DNA of 8,764 nt, from positions 1 through 8,764 of the forward strand of contig JAGHDA010000470.1 in the NCBI GenBank assembly GCA_021160185.1, in the 5' to 3' direction. Positions 6,755 to 8,764 of this stretch are shown here, one piece after another. The translations under genes were made by a program, and so were the position numbers. The notes under the pieces were generated by a model that saw only the letters and a program-made list of their open reading frames with translations, ran no database searches and was not told where the DNA came from. The DNA comes from Verrucomicrobiota bacterium. GTDB taxonomy: Bacteria; Verrucomicrobiota; Verrucomicrobiia; Limisphaerales; CAZBKV01. The stretch's first letter is position 1, and each line of letters starts with the position of its first letter.

Positions 6755-7621
6755 GTGTTTGCTGTCTCGTCGATGACGCCGCGGACGCGAAATCTGCTCC
6801 TTGCCGCCGGGGCGCTGGCGGCGCTGGCGTTGGTCAGCGTCGGGCAGGCGACCTTTGTCGTCCAGCCCGGCTATCGCGGGGTGCGTGTCACGCTGGGGAA
6901 GGTCGCCTCCCAGTATGAGCCGGAGGGCTTCGGGTGGAAGCTGCCCTTCATCAGCCGGGTGGAGCAGGTGCTGGTGCGCCAGCAAACCGAGGAACTGGAA
7001 ACAATTTGTTACTCATCGGATTTGCAGCAGGTCAAGGCGCGGCTCCGGGTCCTTTACCGCGTGCCGCCCGAGTCGGTCGTGACGATCTTCCGCGACTACG
7101 AGGGCGAGCCGTTCGCCAGCCTGATTGCTCCCCGCGTCTATGAGGCGTTCAAGGAGACGGCCGCCACGCGGAGCGCTGAGCGTATCGTCCAGGAGCGGGA
7201 GCAGGTCAAGAACCACACCCTGGCTTCTTGTCGGGAGAAAGTGGGCAAATTGCTGGCGATCGAGGATTTGGTGATCGAGAACCTTTCCCTCTCCCCGGAG
7301 CTGGAAGCGGCGATCGAGCGGAAGATGGTTCAGGAACAGGAGGCCATCAAGGCGCGCTTTACCCAGGAAAAGACGCAGATCGAGGCCGACACTGCCGTTA
7401 TCAAGGCCAAGGGCGAGGCCCAGGCGATCGATCTCCAGGGCGAAGTCCTGGGGCGGAATCCCGCTTACCTGGAATACGAAACCGTGGAGCGGTGGAACGG
7501 GGAGATGCCATGGGCGGTGAGCGGCTCGGCGCGGAGCGCGGCGGTTCTGCTGCCCCTCCGTTCGTTCCAAAAAGCGGCCTCTGAGCGTTCCTCCGCCGAA
7601 CAGTCGGGAGGCGCCCCATGA
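6755..7621 (+). CDS. Prohibitin-family SPFH membrane protein (first of a tandem pair)
   Basis: A 288-aa protein if started at GTG 6755 (282 aa from ATG 6773). A short basic N-terminus and one membrane segment (about residues 13-30) lead into an SPFH/prohibitin domain that opens with FVVQPGYRGVRVTLGKV (34-50) and continues through EGFGWKLPF (57-65), VLYRVPPESV (99-108) and SLIAPRV (122-128). A charged coiled-coil helix follows (about 140-230, rich in Glu, Gln and Lys). The segment LGRNPAYLEYETVERWNGEMP (232-252) matches the end of the prohibitin helix. Such proteins are anchored in the inner membrane and assemble into large rings, often around FtsH-type proteases; here this is inference from family. 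It is about half identical by eye to the next gene, and its TGA overlaps that gene's ATG (ATGA). The GTG start is preferred because of a well-placed GGAAGG. Confidence 0.9.
   Translation: MFAVSSMTPRTRNLLLAAGALAALALVSVGQATFVVQPGYRGVRVTLGKVASQYEPEGFGWKLPFISRVEQVLVRQQTEELETICYSSDLQQVKARLRVLYRVPPESVVTIFRDYEGEPFASLIAPRVYEAFKETAATRSAERIVQEREQVKNHTLASCREKVGKLLAIEDLVIENLSLSPELEAAIERKMVQEQEAIKARFTQEKTQIEADTAVIKAKGEAQAIDLQGEVLGRNPAYLEYETVERWNGEMPWAVSGSARSAAVLLPLRSFQKAASERSSAEQSGGAP
7606..7611 (+). promoter_or_regulatory. Ribosome binding site of the second SPFH gene
   Basis: GGGAGG, six bases before ATG 7618-7620, within the last codons of the first SPFH gene. Together with the ATGA overlap it supports coupled translation of the pair. 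Confidence 0.7.
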
Positions 7622-8505
7622 ACGACGATCCTTACGGAAGCGAGCGCGTCTACGAGATTCGCATCCCGCCGCCGCGATTGGGGCGAAAGATCGTCCTGGG
7701 CCTGGCGGCGCTGGCGGCGCTGGCGCTTGTGATCGACGGAACTTGCGTGGTCCAGCCCGGCTACCGCGGCGTGCGGGTAACCCTGGGCCGCGTCTCGACG
7801 CAATTCGTTCCGGAGGGGCTGGCCTTCAAGCTGCCGTTCGTTTCCCAAATAATCCCCGTCTCGGTTCGCCAGCGCACGCTGCCGATCAAGGCCGAGTGCT
7901 ATTCTTCCAACCTTCAGCAAATCAACGCCGACTTGCAGGTGCTCTATCGGGTTCCGGAGAAGTCGGTCGTCCGCATTTACCGACAGTATCAGGGCGACCC
8001 GTTCCACAATCTCATCGCCCCCCGAGTTCAGGAAGCCGTCAAGGAAGTCACCGCTTTGCTTACCGCCGAGAACATTGTGACCAATCGGCTGGAAGTGAAA
8101 GAGAAGGCCCTTTTGCTTGCTCGCAAAAAAGTCGGCGAGGATTTCCTCGACATCGTGGATCTGGTGATCGAGGACCTTTCTCTTTCGGACGAGCTGGAAC
8201 AGGCGATTGAGCAAAAGATGATCCAGCAACAGGAGGCGGCCCGAGCTCAGTTCGCTCAGCAACAAGCCGAAATCGACGCGAAGACCGAGGTGATCCGCGC
8301 CCGCGGCGCGGCGGAGGCCATCCGCACCCGCAGCGAGGCTCTCAGCCGCAATCCCGCTTACGTCGATCTCCAGATCATCCAGAAATGGGACGGCCACCCG
8401 CCTCTGGCGATCTCCGACGAGGGCAGGGGAGTGAGCTTTCTGCTGCCCGCGCCCAAGCCGCCGGCCGCCGCCTCGCCTTCCCGGCCTGCCTCCTCCGTTC
8501 CCTGA
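7618..8505 (+). CDS. Prohibitin-family SPFH membrane protein (second of a tandem pair)
   Basis: A 295-aa paralogue of the preceding protein. A longer N-terminal arm (residues 1-24, ending in the basic PPPRLGRK) precedes one membrane segment (about 25-40). The SPFH domain starts at CVVQPGYRGVRVTLGRV (43-59) and includes EGLAFKLPF (66-74), CYSSNLQQI (94-102), VLYRVPEKSV (108-117) and NLIAPRV (131-137). The helical coiled-coil region (about 150-242) is unusually Gln- and Ala-rich around 200-220. SRNPAYVDLQIIQKWDG (243-259) is the prohibitin-type end of the helix. The tail (about 277-295) is Pro/Ala/Ser-rich and probably disordered. Differences from the partner are concentrated in the N-terminal arm, the helix surface and the tail. 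This suggests two non-identical subunits of one hetero-oligomer, as known for PHB1/PHB2 and HflK/HflC. The start is secure: GGGAGG six bases upstream. Confidence 0.92.
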   Translation: MNDDPYGSERVYEIRIPPPRLGRKIVLGLAALAALALVIDGTCVVQPGYRGVRVTLGRVSTQFVPEGLAFKLPFVSQIIPVSVRQRTLPIKAECYSSNLQQINADLQVLYRVPEKSVVRIYRQYQGDPFHNLIAPRVQEAVKEVTALLTAENIVTNRLEVKEKALLLARKKVGEDFLDIVDLVIEDLSLSDELEQAIEQKMIQQQEAARAQFAQQQAEIDAKTEVIRARGAAEAIRTRSEALSRNPAYVDLQIIQKWDGHPPLAISDEGRGVSFLLPAPKPPAAASPSRPASSVP

Positions 8506-8563
8506 GCTTTGCCGGTTGGCGAAGCAAGGCTTCCAAAAACCGAACGCGCCGGGAACCCCGGCG
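8506..8563 (+). terminator. Hairpins after the SPFH pair, possible transcription end
   Basis: Two stems follow the stop codon directly. At 8506-8525, GCTTTGCC pairs with GGCGAAGC around a GGTT loop (8 bp, one G-T pair). At 8547-8563, CGCCGGG pairs with CCCGGCG around AAC (7 bp). Neither is followed by a T run on the plus strand, so rho-independent termination of the SPFH genes is not clearly shown. On the minus strand the second stem is followed, a few bases later, by five T (complement of 8535-8539), so it could instead stop transcription coming from the transposase. Confidence 0.3.
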
Positions 8564-8602
8564 GGCGCGATGAAAAACCTCCGAAAGGGCTTCCGGCAAT
8601 CA

Positions 8603-8616
8603 CCTAATTTATTAGG
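8603..8616. repeat. Short AT-rich palindrome at the edge of the insertion sequence
   Basis: CCTAAT and ATTAGG are perfect inverted arms around TT. The site lies between the GC-rich host-like DNA and the transposase stop, close to where base composition changes. It could be part of the terminal repeat of the insertion sequence or a hairpin at the transposase 3' end; the other end of the element is outside the window. Confidence 0.35.
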
Positions 8617-8626
8617 GATTGGACCA

Positions 8627-8764
8627 TTAATTCGGACCAGATTTTAGCAGTTTGTACAGATAGGTGACGGCGTCAGGATCATCCCGGTGATTGAATCGAA
8701 ATTCCATCTCGCGCGTGAACAGCGGAAAGTTGCGCTTGAAGCCACCGTGATACATCTTCAGCCC
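8627..8764 (-). CDS. IS1595-family transposase, C-terminal 45 residues (partial)
   Basis: Reading the minus strand from the window edge, the frame starting at 8764 gives 45 residues before TAA (8627-8629). The segments LKMYHGGFKRNFPLF and EMEFRFNHRDD match the conserved end of ISXO2-like DDE transposases of the IS1595 family, where a Tyr-His-Gly segment after the third catalytic residue is followed by an E-x-E/D-F/W-R-F/Y-N-x-R block. The catalytic residues themselves would lie outside the window. Too little is visible to say whether the gene is intact. Family assignment rests on motif memory over a short stretch. Confidence 0.7.
   Translation of the reverse strand, partial: GLKMYHGGFKRNFPLFTREMEFRFNHRDDPDAVTYLYKLLKSGPN

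Larger units (their letters stand above)
8600..8764 (-). mobile_element. End of an insertion sequence, IS1595-like, running off the right edge
   Basis: From about 8600 the DNA becomes clearly less GC-rich than the rest of the window, and it encodes the tail of a transposase. The left boundary is estimated from the composition change and the palindrome at 8603-8616; no target-site duplication or partner terminal repeat can be tested here. Confidence 0.6.

Noticed and set aside
7465..8397. Minus-strand frame antisense to the SPFH pair (310 codons)
   Set aside because: It is the mirror of conserved SPFH coding sequence and has no domain features of its own.
1..8764. CRISPR array, tRNA or rRNA genes
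   Set aside because: No regularly spaced direct repeats, and no cloverleaf or rRNA-like sequence was recognised on either strand.

Overview
This is a GC-rich window (mostly about two-thirds G+C by eye) with dense bacterial gene packing, short or overlapping junctions and GGAGG-type ribosome binding sites. The gene set is a secreted GH29 alpha-L-fucosidase, a secreted prolyl-oligopeptidase-like peptidase carrying a VHL-like domain, NAD salvage genes and a pair of prohibitin-like proteins. It fits a heterotrophic, glycan- and protein-degrading bacterium, perhaps from the Planctomycetota/Verrucomicrobiota/Kiritimatiellota (PVC) group. That placement is inference; no rRNA or other marker gene is present.

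Layout from left to right: (1) 3-422, plus strand: the 3' end of a gene for a single-pass membrane protein of unknown function, with a possible terminator over its end. (2) 467-6627, minus strand: four genes reading right to left. They are an exported S9 peptidase (845 aa) with a pVHL beta-domain-like insert, pncB (nicotinate phosphoribosyltransferase), pncA (nicotinamidase) and a secreted alpha-L-fucosidase. The peptidase stop and the pncB start share ATGA; pncB and pncA are 36 bp apart; pncA and the fucosidase are 75 bp apart. (3) 6628-6754: a short divergent intergenic region. (4) 6755-8505, plus strand: two tandem prohibitin/SPFH paralogues that also overlap by ATGA. (5) 8506-8764: hairpins, then an abrupt drop in GC and the C-terminal end of an IS1595-type transposase on the minus strand, running off the right edge.

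How the genes fit together: PncA turns nicotinamide into nicotinate and PncB turns nicotinate into nicotinate mononucleotide, so the two form a complete entry into the Preiss-Handler route to NAD. The peptidase and the fucosidase both carry export signals and probably act on peptides and fucosylated glycans outside the cytoplasm. The two SPFH proteins probably form a mixed ring-like complex on the inner membrane.

The most notable feature is in the peptidase. A segment of about 60 residues aligns without gaps over 46 residues to the human von Hippel-Lindau (pVHL) beta domain. It keeps almost every residue of the hydroxyproline-binding pocket, and it sits inside an enzyme whose family cleaves next to proline.
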